A DNA stretch of 64,000 bases from Pezicula radicicola (Eukaryota > Ascomycota > Leotiomycetes > Helotiales > Dermateaceae), in contig PDUO01000082.1 in assembly GCA_003008705.1 (NCBI GenBank), positions 62,001 to 126,000 of the forward strand, given 5' to 3'. The position numbers and the translations under genes were made by a program. The notes under the pieces were generated by a model that saw only the letters and a program-made list of their open reading frames with translations, was not told the DNA's origin and did not search any database. Below are positions 23,217-34,504 of this stretch, one piece after another; within the stretch, counting starts at the first letter, position 1, and every line of letters begins with the position of its first letter.

Positions 23217-25494
23217 CTAGAGCTTCACCATTGCACTCCTCTTGCCCCCTCTGTACACTTCCAGAGGAGTCCCAAGTACGGCTGCCTTTATCTGTAATGC
23301 AATGAAGCGTGAGAAGTATCGCGCTTGACCAATGGTTCCACCATGACACCAGAGCGCCTTGTCTAATTTTGCATATCAGCATGAGATAACGCTCATGAGT
23401 GCACAGATGGACGGATAAACTTACGACCTGAGGGCCTCCATGCTCCCTTTATTTCTCCCTCGTCATCTACTCCCCAAAAATCCTCGACTTGGCCAGCGAC
23501 ATCATCACCGAAAATTTCTTGGATGACACAACGCATATTGCCTTTGAACCCTGTTGCAAAAACCACGACATCTGCTTTCAACTCTGTTCCGTCGCTGAAA
23601 ATCAGGCCATCCGGAGTGTAGTGCACAGGAAGAGAATCCGATTTCACCTTAATCTATCCACAGCTATAAGGTTAGCGACAATTCTTTTCTGGGAGAAGTT
23701 GCCAGAAAAGATTTTTTTTTTGAAATACCGCGCCCTTTGAAATCTTTGCTGAAGCTCCCACATCCATATAATGTCCCCCAAATCTTTCACAGAGCTGAAA
23801 AATAAGATCCCCGTAACGCTCCGTCTTGAATCCAGCCCTTTCTAGAGCATTGTACCTCTCTACGTCTTTCTCAGCCATAGGATGCAGCATGGCTTGGGTG
23901 GTGAGCCTACTAATCCCAAGAGGATCTGTAGACGCGAGTTTGTCTGCAAATTCGGTCGGAATTGATTCATTATATAATACTTTATTTCTCAGTATTTGCA
24001 TTACCGGGATAGCAATTAAGACAACCCACCGTCGACAACCTTACAATGGTGCGTGACAGGAAGTACGTCTTCTGATGATTAGCGTGAGGTCTAACATTAG
24101 GAGAGATTTATTAGGACATACAAGTTGTTGATCGTTGTACCATTGTCACAGTCTTCAACCCAGCATTTACCATGTCCTCAGCCACGTCATGCGCTGAAAT
24201 CTAAGTCCCTCTTCTCATAGCATTCATGAGTGAAATACATACCAGTGTTTGCAGTACCAACAATAATTCCGGATTTACCGCCCCATTTCGAAGCAGAAGT
24301 GTAGTCGGCCGAATGCTGAATAATTCCACGAAACTCTTCCTAGAAGCAGGTCAGATGCCACGCCTAGTCAAAGCTCAAGAAAGCGTACATGACCAGGATA
24401 TACCGGCATAGTTGGAATCTGGCAACCGCCGCCAACAGCCATCACTACAAAAGAAGCTGTTATTTGAAGGTCGTCATTTTGTTGTCCGAGGTTCATTGAC
24501 CACCTATTCTGATCTTTATGCCATATTCCTGATTTCAACGTTGTTCCTAGCCATATATTCTATCTCTAGATAAGTAGAAGCCAGAGAAGTAACAATCTAG
24601 GAGCACTTACGATACCATACTTCTTCGCCCAAGTGCGATAGCCTTGAGCCAAATCATCTTTCGTTAAAAATTCCTGGTATTCTGGCGAGAAAGTCCGCTC
24701 AAAAGGCAGATGCGCTAGGGACAGTTAACCTCTCTGTTAAGAGTCTGGATGAGGGCTCTCACCATATTCTCGTGTTGTGTGTACTAATGATGTCAGACCG
24801 GGTGTAATAATAACAGTGCTCCAATCTACTTACATCGGGTGGAATCATATCTCAATTTCCAGTTATCACCAACCTCATCGTTTTTCTCCAATACCACGTA
24901 GGAAACACCGAGGGCTTTGAGCCTCCCAGCCACGCTTAATCCAGCCTGGCCGCCTCCCACAATAACACAATCAAAGTGCTGTGGCTCTAGTAGAAGACCA
25001 TTTGTGAATTTGGAAATGCCATAAACTAAAGCGCTTGGCTCCATCACATCGGCACTTGGTTGCGATTTGAATCCATCCAGAATCGTTCTCATGACCCATA
25101 TCTTCCATTCCCCAGTCTCAGTGGGAACAATGGACAGAATAGCTGTACACAAAAGAGGGGGCTCTGATGCTGTCTGGAAAGAGAATGTAGTCTCGATCCA
25201 GGACCCTTGACCGAGCTCTACCACCCTCGTCAGCGACCTTTCCAGGGCAAAAGAGTGGACTTTCGCAATTTTCGATGTGTCCTCCCAGGCCGTCGAAATT
25301 GCTTTGGCACCGTAAAATGTCCGGAAGGAACCAGTAAGCGCACAAATGTCTCGCCAAACAGCATCTTCACTGAGAGCATCAACAGTTAAGTTCTCAAAAA
25401 TGTTGTTAATTGATTCTGCAACAGCTACGGGATCGGTTGTTGGGGGGATCCTCGTCCTAGGCAACGAGCACGGAAAGGTTGCTAGTTTAGACAT
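23217..25494 (-). CDS. flavin-containing monooxygenase with N-terminal NTF2/SnoaL-like domain
   Basis: A 591-aa enzyme by my model. Exons: 25494-24834, 24783-24763, 24714-24611, 24559-24389, 24339-24243, 24193-24122, 24068-24045, 23979-23729, 23653-23425 and 23362-23217; all phases close. Residues 1-150 form an NTF2/SnoaL-like region. VGGGQAGLSVAGRL (about 183) is the FAD Rossmann motif and VGTANT with flanking residues the NADPH motif. RLHTTREYAHLPFERTF appears only after splicing. FATGFKGN and CHGGTIGQARYFSRF are the C-terminal FMO motifs. Junctions around 23980-24121 are the least certain because of a 24-nt exon and several possible acceptors. Fungal FMOs of this architecture hydroxylate or perform Baeyer-Villiger-type oxidation; the substrate is unknown. 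It lies next to the other oxidases of this block. Confidence 0.82.
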
Positions 25495-25673
25495 GACGAA
25501 GTAGTTGAAGAAGGCAGGGAAAATGTAAGTCTCCTTTTAACGGAATCTGAGTAACAAGGTCTTTTATTACAGTATAAGTAAAATGCGAACAGGAATCGAT
25601 TACCGAATTTATATTACTTTTGTGCAAGTGAGGATGCCACTCGGGCTCCGCGTTCTCTGAACACACCCAACCT

Positions 25674-25818
25674 TAGACTGCGGAATGGGGGCCCCATGGG
25701 GCCCCATTCCGGGGTGCCAAGACCCCACAGGTTGGGTTAGGCCTATTACAACCCACCCCGACCCCGTAGGTGGGTTGGAGCGGGTTGGGGCGTGGGGTAG
25801 GCCCCATTCCGATGTCTA
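25674..25818. mobile_element. 145-bp non-autonomous hAT-type MITE with 8-bp target-site duplication
   Basis: The element begins TAGACTGCGGAATGGGG and ends with the near-perfect reverse complement (TAGACATCGGAATGGGG read from the other end), two mismatches in 17 bases. It is flanked on both sides by the identical octamer CCCAACCT (25666-25673 and 25819-25826). An 8-bp duplication with TAG-starting inverted repeats is the signature of hAT transposition. The inside is unusually GC-rich, with GGGGCCCC and CAACCCACCCCG-type motifs, and encodes nothing. Confidence 0.75.
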
Positions 25819-25826
25819 CCCAACCT

Positions 25827-28800
25827 TGAAAAAACAGCGCATTTGTATACATCCCATCTCTTTTGATATATCACAGGGATGGCGCAGAATAACAATGGGA
25901 GTATTAGCTAGCGCGGTGAACTCGACCGCATGGTGGATCGAGAAAACCATTGGCCGGGGTTTTCAGTTTGAGCCCTTGGCTAATATGGGCGCCAACGATA
26001 TTCCTTACGGCGCGTTCGCTTTAGCATGTATAAAAACTGGACATGTGGTAAGTTATTATCTGTACCGATTATCTCGTCGCCTCGATCCTCTGACTCCCTA
26101 CCTGGTCTATATAGGGCCTCATGCCCTCTACCAGAAATTCCAAGACACCGTTTCTGCACGTCCTTAATGAGACGAAATGTTCCAGGTTTGTCTATACTAA
26201 AGAGCGGCAGGAAGTAGTCCAAGAACTACAGCAAGCCGACTAAAATCTCCAGGTGTGGGAGATCCCTGGTCTCTGGGAATTGGTGGACATGAAACTCGAT
26301 AACTATCTCTGGAGCAAGAGATGCGCGGATGCGCGGATGCCGAAGATGAGGCACCAATCATCATCCACAAGTCAATCAATTAATCAAGTGTTCTATCTAT
26401 CTTGTAGTACAATAACTAGCTATTTTATTACTGCTGTATATCCACAGTATATCCTTATTTTCAAGTGCTACCGCAGATCCGTAGCCACCTATTTACAGCT
26501 GCCGCCGCAGATCCGCAGCTATTTACCTATTCGAAGTCACCGCAAATCCGTAGATATTAATTCACCAAAGTGATACTTTGTAGCGTGTTATATTTCTAAT
26601 TTCGAGCCAAGTCAAAGCCTCGATTTCGAGCGCCCAAGCTCTTTATCAAAATATCTGCACTCTTTATAAACGACTCAAGCCAACGTCAATCGCGCTCTAA
26701 ATCAGGAGCTATTTCCCGTTAGAACTACAAATATCAGTTTTATTATCCTCGTCCGAAGTGCATGGTCAAAGCAAAGAATATTCAAGTCACATCAAGTCAA
26801 GTCACATCAATTCAATCTATCAACTTAACTCAATTCGTTAAGTCAATCGCCTTCCTAGTCTATTCCAATTACCCTCCTCCTCCTCTTTCGAATCGAATTG
26901 AATCACGTTAAGTTAATTAGGCACATATTATAGGATTTATACGAGGACATACACTTTTACGGCGGCCGTCGCTTACGGGTGTATCATTTCGAATATGCAA
27001 AAAAAGGGGTAGAAACACATACAAAAGAGAACTATTTGTTATTGTCAAGATGTTACAGCATAGACTACTTATATGCCTTTTTAGGGGTGTGTTGAATATG
27101 GTGAATATATGGGAATAGTCATGTTCGGACCTTCCTTTGCTCCTCACAGAACACAAAATACAACACCACTTTGCCACCCATATGTTGCTGTCCTAAATGA
27201 CCTTACCATTCAACATTTTCTAGCTTCTAACTTTCGGCTTCTGATTTTCTGCCTTCTAACTTCTGTTTAAATAGAGTCGGATTCTTGTAAATCAAATCCT
27301 ACTTTTATAGACAAGGTATATATATATATATATATAGGAGAATAATGCAAAGGAGCTCGAGGAGGACTTGAAGACAGCAAAGGTGTTGCATCTTGTATCG
27401 AGCTGAACGGCGGTATATAATGTATTCTTTTTTATAATCAAGAGGCTGATTTTGAGTGCGTCCTGCTACAGTAGCAAACTCATTACAACTCTTGCATTCC
27501 GAAGCGAGCAGAAGCCACTCTAGTTCGTATGTCAGAAAGTGAAAAATAAATATGATTTTGTTGCATATGATTTTGTTGCCTAAGGAACTCCTTACATTTG
27601 CTATCCATCTTCAGCATTGTAAGTCTTTTTGCGCTAGCAAATAACGCCTATCCCGTGTTTGCCTCTAAGATTCATGTTGCGCTACAGGAATATTCATGTG
27701 ATCATCATCCTACTATAAGTAAGCCCATTCCCACGCACTAGTTCCTCACGGAATACAACTCCACATTGCCAAATAACCTTCCCATTTAACAATTCATATG
27801 CTATATAATTAAATTCATCCAGTGCAATCTATGTATCTGGTGGCAAAGTTGGTCTTCGGTGACCGAAGCGGGAGAGTTCATACTACTGCAGATTCGTTGT
27901 ATTTTACTTCATAGTCGCTTATTATATATATCCTATTCGGCTTCTAACTTTAGATTGTTATCACTCTACTAAGGCCTAATACTAGATCTCAACTCTTATA
28001 CTTAACTCTTACACTTAGGTCTTACTAATAACTCTTAACTCTTACTCTTAACTTTAAACCCTCTTATATTAGTAAGACTAACATTAAAACTTAACTCTTA
28101 ATCGTTAGCTCTCGTTCCTCCCCTATAGACTAAATACTAACCTATAGCTCCCTCGCTCCTAGTAGTAACATTCCCCTTAGACACTTAAACTTATACCTTA
28201 TTCTATACTAAACTAAGTATACTATCTAACTATCTAACTATCCAAGTATCTAATCATCTAACTATCGAATAATCTAACTAGTAATAAACCAACCTAAATA
28301 AAATATCCGAAGCAATGCAATCCCGAATCGAAGTTCTAGCTAGTTAGCCGAGCTAATACAACATAATACAACACAACACTATTTATACCCTACAACCTTC
28401 TCAAGCAAATTCGCTACCTCTATAACACCCTAAAGAAAATAGTACAGGCTTCCGCGCGTATAACTAAATTATTGATCTTAATGTTTGCTGTAGAGATAGT
28501 GGTTTTTGTGGAGAACATAACAGTATAAGAGCATAAGAGCATCAGACGCATTGTTCTTCGAACTCCTATAGGTGGTGGCAGAATTAATTTAATTGCTCCG
28601 GAGCTACCTCTATATCTATATCCGAGATAGAACATACAGAAATTCACAGGTCTAGCTATTACCCATTTAACCTTACATGCTAGGCGAACACGATTCAAAG
28701 TATCTTCTGCCTAAGGTTTCTAGCTAATTGTCTGACTTTTTTGCTATCGCTTAAAGTGGGGGGAAAGCGATTAAGCATAGACTACTACTAAGACAATTAA

Positions 28801-29400
28801 CTAATTAAATAACTATTAACTATAATTAGTTAAAGTTTACTTATTTCGATTAGAGACATTTCAAATTGAAAGAATATAATTTTTCATTCTGACATTTTAT
28901 TAGTTTTTAGTAGGTGGTTTGAAATTTCAGGACGGAATCTAGCTCGGCTCAAGCCCAGTATCCTTACTGTAGGAATTTTGGAGCCGTCCATTCCCGCGTA
29001 GATGTTGATATGCCACTTATTTGAGATTCTTTCATTTCAATGTTCACAGGAGAAGCGATGGTCTGTGGAAGAGAAAAGCTTGGTTGCATTCGCGCATTTG
29101 ATTCAATGCAAGCCTAGTATCAGTATCAACCAGTCCAGGGAATTACGTTGGATTGCACAAATGTCCGCCACGAGTTATGTTTGAATTCCTTTGTTTCATT
29201 TCTTGTATGCCTGAAATCAAATGACAGACCTAGCTCTTGTTCTGCACCTAACCGGATAAAGAGCCGCACTAACAAGTCTACCTTAAGCTATGTACATATG
29301 TAGAGACTTGATAATATAGTGGATAGCTGTCTTGCTTGGGCCGTAGGAACCGCCAGGCACCGGCTCTATATCCTAATAAAATCTATGGGCAATAAAAGCA
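25827..29400. other. gene-poor interval with simple repeats
   Basis: I find no supportable gene in this 3.6-kb stretch. The stretch 26310-26560 carries repeated GCGGATGC and CCGCAGATCCGYAG words, resembling subterminal motifs of hAT elements. The stretch 27317-27337 is a (TA)n microsatellite. At 27960-28290 there are degenerate short repeats of CTTAACTCTTA and CTAACTAT type. The stretch 28700-28900 is AT-rich. Confidence 0.5.
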
Positions 29401-29989
29401 CAATGACCTTTGGTAGGCCTCTGGTGGCAGCAGTCGCTTTTTCCACCCAGGGCCAAAAGCTTAGAACGCTGTCAAGGTGCCGATAGTGTCGGCCTCAAAG
29501 GAGTCGCAAAGTTCTTGAGCTATGACTACGATCAGTGGGGTTATAGGAGCAAGATAAGCAGCCGAACGAATCAGGGGATTGATGTGACTAAGGCTGCTAT
29601 GAGGAGCAGTAAGAATTTGCCCTCTGACGGCTTTAGGAGTGCCGGCTCTGAAGAAGTTGACCTCGGCAATGTAGACCAATATAGAGAACGCTAGTGTTGG
29701 CCTTAGTTACATTTTTCTTAGCAGTCAAGAGACCAATGGATCTGGAAAATAGTAAACAAAAATTATTAGACATAGGATGTCTTATTTCAAGCTATCGGAA
29801 CGCCTCACTCGCTCTTATTTGGTCGCCGGGGAGACAGAAATATTCCTCTTAGTTCTTAAGACCTAACCTTTGACCTAGGTTCTACAACTCAATCCAATAA
29901 CTCCCACAGACCGACACAACCTCCTACCCGACCCAAGGAGAACCACGACAAGCCGCAGCTAAGGAAGGTAGCCGAGTAGTCTACATACG

Positions 29990-32285
29990 ATATCGGATGC
30001 GGAATCTCCCGCTTGAACGAATAATAAAGTCCGCCTAAAATCAACAGTTTCTTCCCTTCAAACACTTGCGCCAGTTGCTGACTATGAAGACCAGGACCCA
30101 GGAGTTGTATATACCAGTGCCTCGCTGGTGATGTCCATATCAGAAAAGTATATGCCGCTGAACTTGTGAAGGTTGTAGTTGATTTCCCCCCTGATTGAGG
30201 TCAGAGAGGAGGTGGTTTTAGGTTCGAAAACAGCTCCTAAGACCTGCTAGATTAAGTCTCAGGCAACTTCGGGAGATGCAGGGATGCTTCAAATGGTGCG
30301 AGGTCTCTTCGTATCACAATTTATTATTGAATGACTACTTTCTCTCGGGAACGTGGATATTATGGTAGGTCTCGGAGTTTATCAAGCGAATTCCCAAATT
30401 CTCACGAATTGTTGGTATGTAGCGGGTGTTGACATCAACATCCTCCACTAGCTCCAGAGTCTGAGAGTCTGCCTAGGCGAAGTGCTCAGGTCTGTCTTTT
30501 GGAGGCCCTTAGTGGTGCTTAATTAATCCCATCATCCTGGCTATTTTAATGCTGCTCTCAATCGACAAATCTCCGTCGGCTTCCACTTCCCATCTTGTAC
30601 GGCTATTGATGTGAGGCCCGACTATGAAGGTTTATTGGGCCCATTTGGGACACATCAAAATTTCCTTTCGGATATCTTCAAATAAATTTAGTACTAAGAC
30701 TCCTAAAACCAATTTGTTATTATTACCTAGGCACTTGTACACAGTTTATATATCTACTAATCAAAGATATTAAAATTAGGATATTAAACAAGCAAAAATT
30801 AAGGAATGGTATATAAGCGACCTATATAAAAACAGTTCATTAAATCAAGCGAGTTACTCAAATCAAGTAAGTTGCCTGAATAAAGTAAATGTAATTAAGT
30901 AGCATTTAATTTATTGTAATCTGTATAGGTTAGGGGTAACAACATGTTTTTTTATCGATAATAGCTTAATAAAATATACAGACAGCCTCCCTAATAAATT
31001 GACAGGCTTAGGTCCTTCTAGAATCCCTAGGTGTTAGTTTCTTGAAAAAGAAAAAGTAGAGGGGGGGAGAGGGAAGAAATCGATGTGTCCGGTGTGCCAA
31101 ATAGGCCCAGCAACCTTCTATCCCCGACCTCAGCAAAGCCTATAACAACATTGACAAGATCTAAATTAACTATGCCATTTAGATTTTAACTAGTAGAGAT
31201 ATGTCGCTCTTATACGCTGGCAATTCTAGGAAGGTAGACAGATGTTAGCTTGTGGCATCAAAGGTTCTAGACTTAGTGGAGCAGTGGAGCAGGTCGCTTA
31301 TTTATCACTATTTCTTGCAGAGCGTCTTTATGTCGGATAGCTTTCTGTATCTCTACTTAAGCATACAGATCGCCCCGAATCTTCTTAATCTAGTATTTGA
31401 AGGCTGAAATTATCCCTAGATCACCTCCGAAATCAGCCACAGAAGTATTGTTTGGCATTTTGTCCTTACCATCCTTCCGTCGCATCAGCTATGTAATAAA
31501 GAATGCCATCTCAGTAAAAGAGAATGTATAGATCCCCAGTCCATAGTTGGGAGATAGTGGTAGGATGACTTGTGCTAGCCTGCTAACTATCTTTATTGGT
31601 TGCTTTTCTCGCGCCACGACGCTCAGCAGCTGCAGCAGATTCGTCAGCATCACACCGTGGGCTAATTACAACCTTGAATCTATATCTTCTAGCTCTCTAT
31701 CAATTTGGATATGGCTGTAAAAGGGACAATATAGTATAGGTCCTATTCGTTGTCATCCTCTATGTACTGTGTCAGTGCTTGTGCGTCCTGGAGATTGTCT
31801 TAGTTGAAGGGAAGGACACGTGAAACAGAGCCTAGTGCGCTGTACCGTGTATAAATTTGTTGATACATTTGCGCTATGAATGTCCTAAAGCTACTAGTTA
31901 ATAAGACTCTGCCACCACTACATACCGTACGAATTGGTTTATAAATGATTATTTTAATTAGGACAAGTGAGTTACCTAAATCAAGTGAGTTGCCCAAGTT
32001 AAGTAAGTTTCCTAAGTCAAAATAATCTCTTATAAACCAATTAGTACAGTAGCAGATTTTTCAGCATTCTGATTCCAATCAAATTGCACGGCTGCGCCCC
32101 GCTCCTATGATAATGACGTTCTTGTCCTTAAATGAAAATCCATCCCTCTTAGCGAGGATAAGATTATCGGTAAAAGCCTCTTAGAGCCCAGTGAAATTTG
32201 TTAACTTCCTTTGGTTGAAAACCTGAATGGGGAAGTGAAGCTCAGACTGAAATGGTCGATAACACGACAGTAATTTATTTGCCAA
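29990..32285 (-). pseudogene. decayed fungal fatty-acid-synthase alpha-subunit gene (ketoreductase region and beyond)
   Basis: No long frame survives, but reading the minus strand in pieces gives fragments in the order of a fungal type I FAS alpha subunit. KDKNVIIIGAGR at about 32100 is the ketoreductase NAD(P) motif. Then come QQIYTRYSALGS and RVLPFN (31.8-31.9 kb), IVPFTAI (31.7 kb), [13 protein letters not shown] and [14 protein letters not shown] (31.5-31.65 kb), and [10 protein letters not shown] (about 31.5 kb). RTRWEVEADG and MMGLIKHH (30.5-30.65 kb) mark the linker before the ketoacyl synthase. Many stops, internal deletions and a MITE insertion interrupt it. No ketoacyl-synthase active site or phosphopantetheinyl transferase could be read, so those parts are lost or unrecognisable. 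Boundaries are approximate. Some fungal clusters use such a dedicated FAS (for example the hexanoyl starter in aflatoxin/sterigmatocystin synthesis), which hints at a lost polyketide pathway; a housekeeping FAS duplicate is the alternative. Confidence 0.7.
31930..32044. mobile_element. 115-bp inverted-repeat element (MITE) with internal tandem repeats, inside the FAS relic
   Basis: Arms of about 28 bp (CGAATTGGTTTATAAATGAT at the left, CTAATTGGTTTATAAGAGAT read inward from the right) are inverted and flanked by TA on both sides (31928-31929 and 32045-32046). Between them sit three copies of an 18-nt motif around AAATCAAGTGAGTTGCC. It lies between the GAGR loop and the next strand of the ketoreductase, so it interrupts coding sequence. 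Related AAATCAAGYRAGTTRC copies recur near 30840-30890. Confidence 0.6.
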
Positions 32286-32727
32286 CCAAGACACTTTGGT
32301 AAATAGTATCCTGCCTCTCGTACCTATGGTTGTCTTCGGTGTCAGGTCGACAGTTGTGTCCACAAATGGCGTTCTGGAATGTACACACACTACTATTACT
32401 GTGTACTTGTTTGACTTTCACTTCTTCGCGCATTTCAGCTCGGCTTGCGTGCATTTTGGGGGGCCGCTAGAAGAAGGGGGCATCTTTCAGCCTTTGCATT
32501 TACATAGGCGTTTTAAGTGTTTATTTGTCACGTCCATCAGTTCTTGCTTGTCTGCCTCCGTATTCAAAAGCAACCAGCTGCATTGGCTGTTGGGTTTAAC
32601 GGAGGAGCTAGAGATGAACATACGGAAATAGGAAGACTTATATAGTCCGGTGTCCACAAAAAAAGGGAGCTTTAATATAATCTAAGTATATAAAAATAAA
32701 ATAAAACCCCTTATTCTACAATGTACA

Positions 32728-34504
32728 CTACAAAGTAGTGGGCAGTCTACACTCTATTAAACTAGTCTGACTCCTACACTCCCAGATCTTTTCAATCACT
32801 AGTCCAGACCTTTCGATAATCCTACGGAAATGGTCTGGTGTTCGCTCAACGCTATTGAACAAGGACATCATGACAAGATCTCGTTGATGACTATAGCGCG
32901 GGTAAAGGCCATAGTTTGCAGGTAGAGGCTTTGGTGCTGGGGAAAGTTCCTTACACCCAAGGGTTGTATTAAGGACTAGCTCAGCAAGCACAATACGGGA
33001 GTCTTTTGTCATTGCGGGCACAATAGACGACAGGATCTTAATACAAGCCTCATCAGGCCAATCGTGACTGTAGAAAGGTATTAGCTCTAAAGGAGAATAA
33101 AGGGGCAAAGTTGATATGAGATTGCTTTTATATTGATTTAATTAAGGGAAGGGAAGTACTAACAGGATGTATCTTAGCCAGTATATGGCAGCAGATCTGA
33201 TGGGTTGTACAGTGAAGAAGTCATGGGCCATGAGCATCACACGGTTGCCATTGACAGCTTCGGGGTTCTCCTTATTCCAGAGGGAATATCCATTGGAAAT
33301 GACCTCTGCACGATCTTGAACTACGAGCTGCAAATCTGGATATCTATTGGCGAGTTGTAGAGCGAAGCCCCCTAAAATAAAACACATTATTAGTATGCTG
33401 CAAGTCTTATGGGGTAAAGTAAGCGCAGGAAGCTATTATCTGCAGCGATTACTTCATAGAGCCCACAGGTAAGACTCACCAACTCCACCACCAACGTCAA
33501 CAACAGTCCTGTTTCCTAACGAGTCCCATGGGAAATCATAAATATGAGCTGTGCTTGTGACTTTACCAACACCAACCATGCCTAAGCTGAACAAGGCAAG
33601 CTCAGGGCGTGGCTTTTCCTCTCCTCCATTGTCCGAAGGGATTTTCTGCTCCATCCACTCGAAGAACGGTAGCTTGGTATTGTGGGCAAGGTTGAAGGCT
33701 GTCTGATCAACTTGGTTTGAAGATCCCTTCACGGAGTCCGTGAGAGCTTTGGGAAGAGCGTTGGCCATGGTGAAGTGACAAGTTCCACTAGAAGAAGAGA
33801 TTTTTAGCACGGAGTTTCTCAATGGTTGAGCAGTAGAGTGAAGTTTCTCTCTTAATCTTTCCACACTCGAGGGCAGAGAAAGAAATTCCCAGGACTTTTT
33901 TTTATAGAAGAAATAGGGCTTAATGAAAGTTTGGTTATCTTACAAGACCATGATATAGGCGCGTAGACTTTCATTTCGAACTAGTGCTGCTGAGATTCTG
34001 TTGTTGGCAAATTTCTCCGGTTCAACCTCTCTAAATATTTGGCTCGAGGTGAGACAACGTATGATACGTGCTGATGATAAAAGTTAGAACTGTGGACAAA
34101 AATAAGACGACTATTGGGAGGTACTTACACAACTTCAGGGGATCGAGCTTGGTCTTGCGACCCAATTCCTCCACTGACAGTCCATGTTCATCATGGCCGT
34201 CCAACAAGTCGGCGATCCGATGCTCAGCACAGATATGCAGGGCTCGACTCTCAAAATATTGACCCGAGAGCTCCATAAGTCGCATCTGCGGGCCGGATGT
34301 GAGTTCGGCAATCTTCCCCAGAGCAGCCAGAACAGTCTTCTGAGCAGAATAAAGAGAAGTGGACGGCAGAACCATTCCAGTATCTCCAACGGATTGCCCT
34401 TCGCCCTCGAGCTTCCATTCATTGACAATGGCTTGGACAGAGTCCTTGAGAATCTCTACAGATGAGAGTAGATCGGCAATCTGGCCGGCTTGTAATTGTG
34501 CCAT
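32728..34504 (-). CDS. SAM-dependent O-methyltransferase (fungal secondary-metabolism type)
   Basis: An intact 452-aa class I methyltransferase related to sterigmatocystin 8-O-methyltransferases. Exons: 34504-34129, 34070-33944, 33787-33480, 33371-33164 and 33067-32728, all in phase. The N-terminal third is the helical dimerisation domain (LMELSGQYFESRALHI). Splicing creates VDVGGGVGGFALQL, the glycine-rich SAM-binding loop (about 267-280). Downstream, splicing joins YWLRYIL to HDWPDE, the HDW segment whose His is the usual general base. The ORF start at 34519 uses TTG, so ATG 34504 was chosen. The enzyme methylates a phenolic hydroxyl of an unknown acceptor. It is divergent from the FAD monooxygenase at 35789, and this pairing suggests a joint hydroxylation-methylation step. 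Confidence 0.9.

Noticed and set aside
25685..26167. 160-codon plus-strand frame
   Set aside because: Its first third is the hAT MITE interior; the rest has no motif I can support.
32296..32631. 111-codon plus-strand frame near the FAS relic
   Set aside because: It overlaps the minus-strand sequence that reads as FAS alpha and shows no motif of its own.
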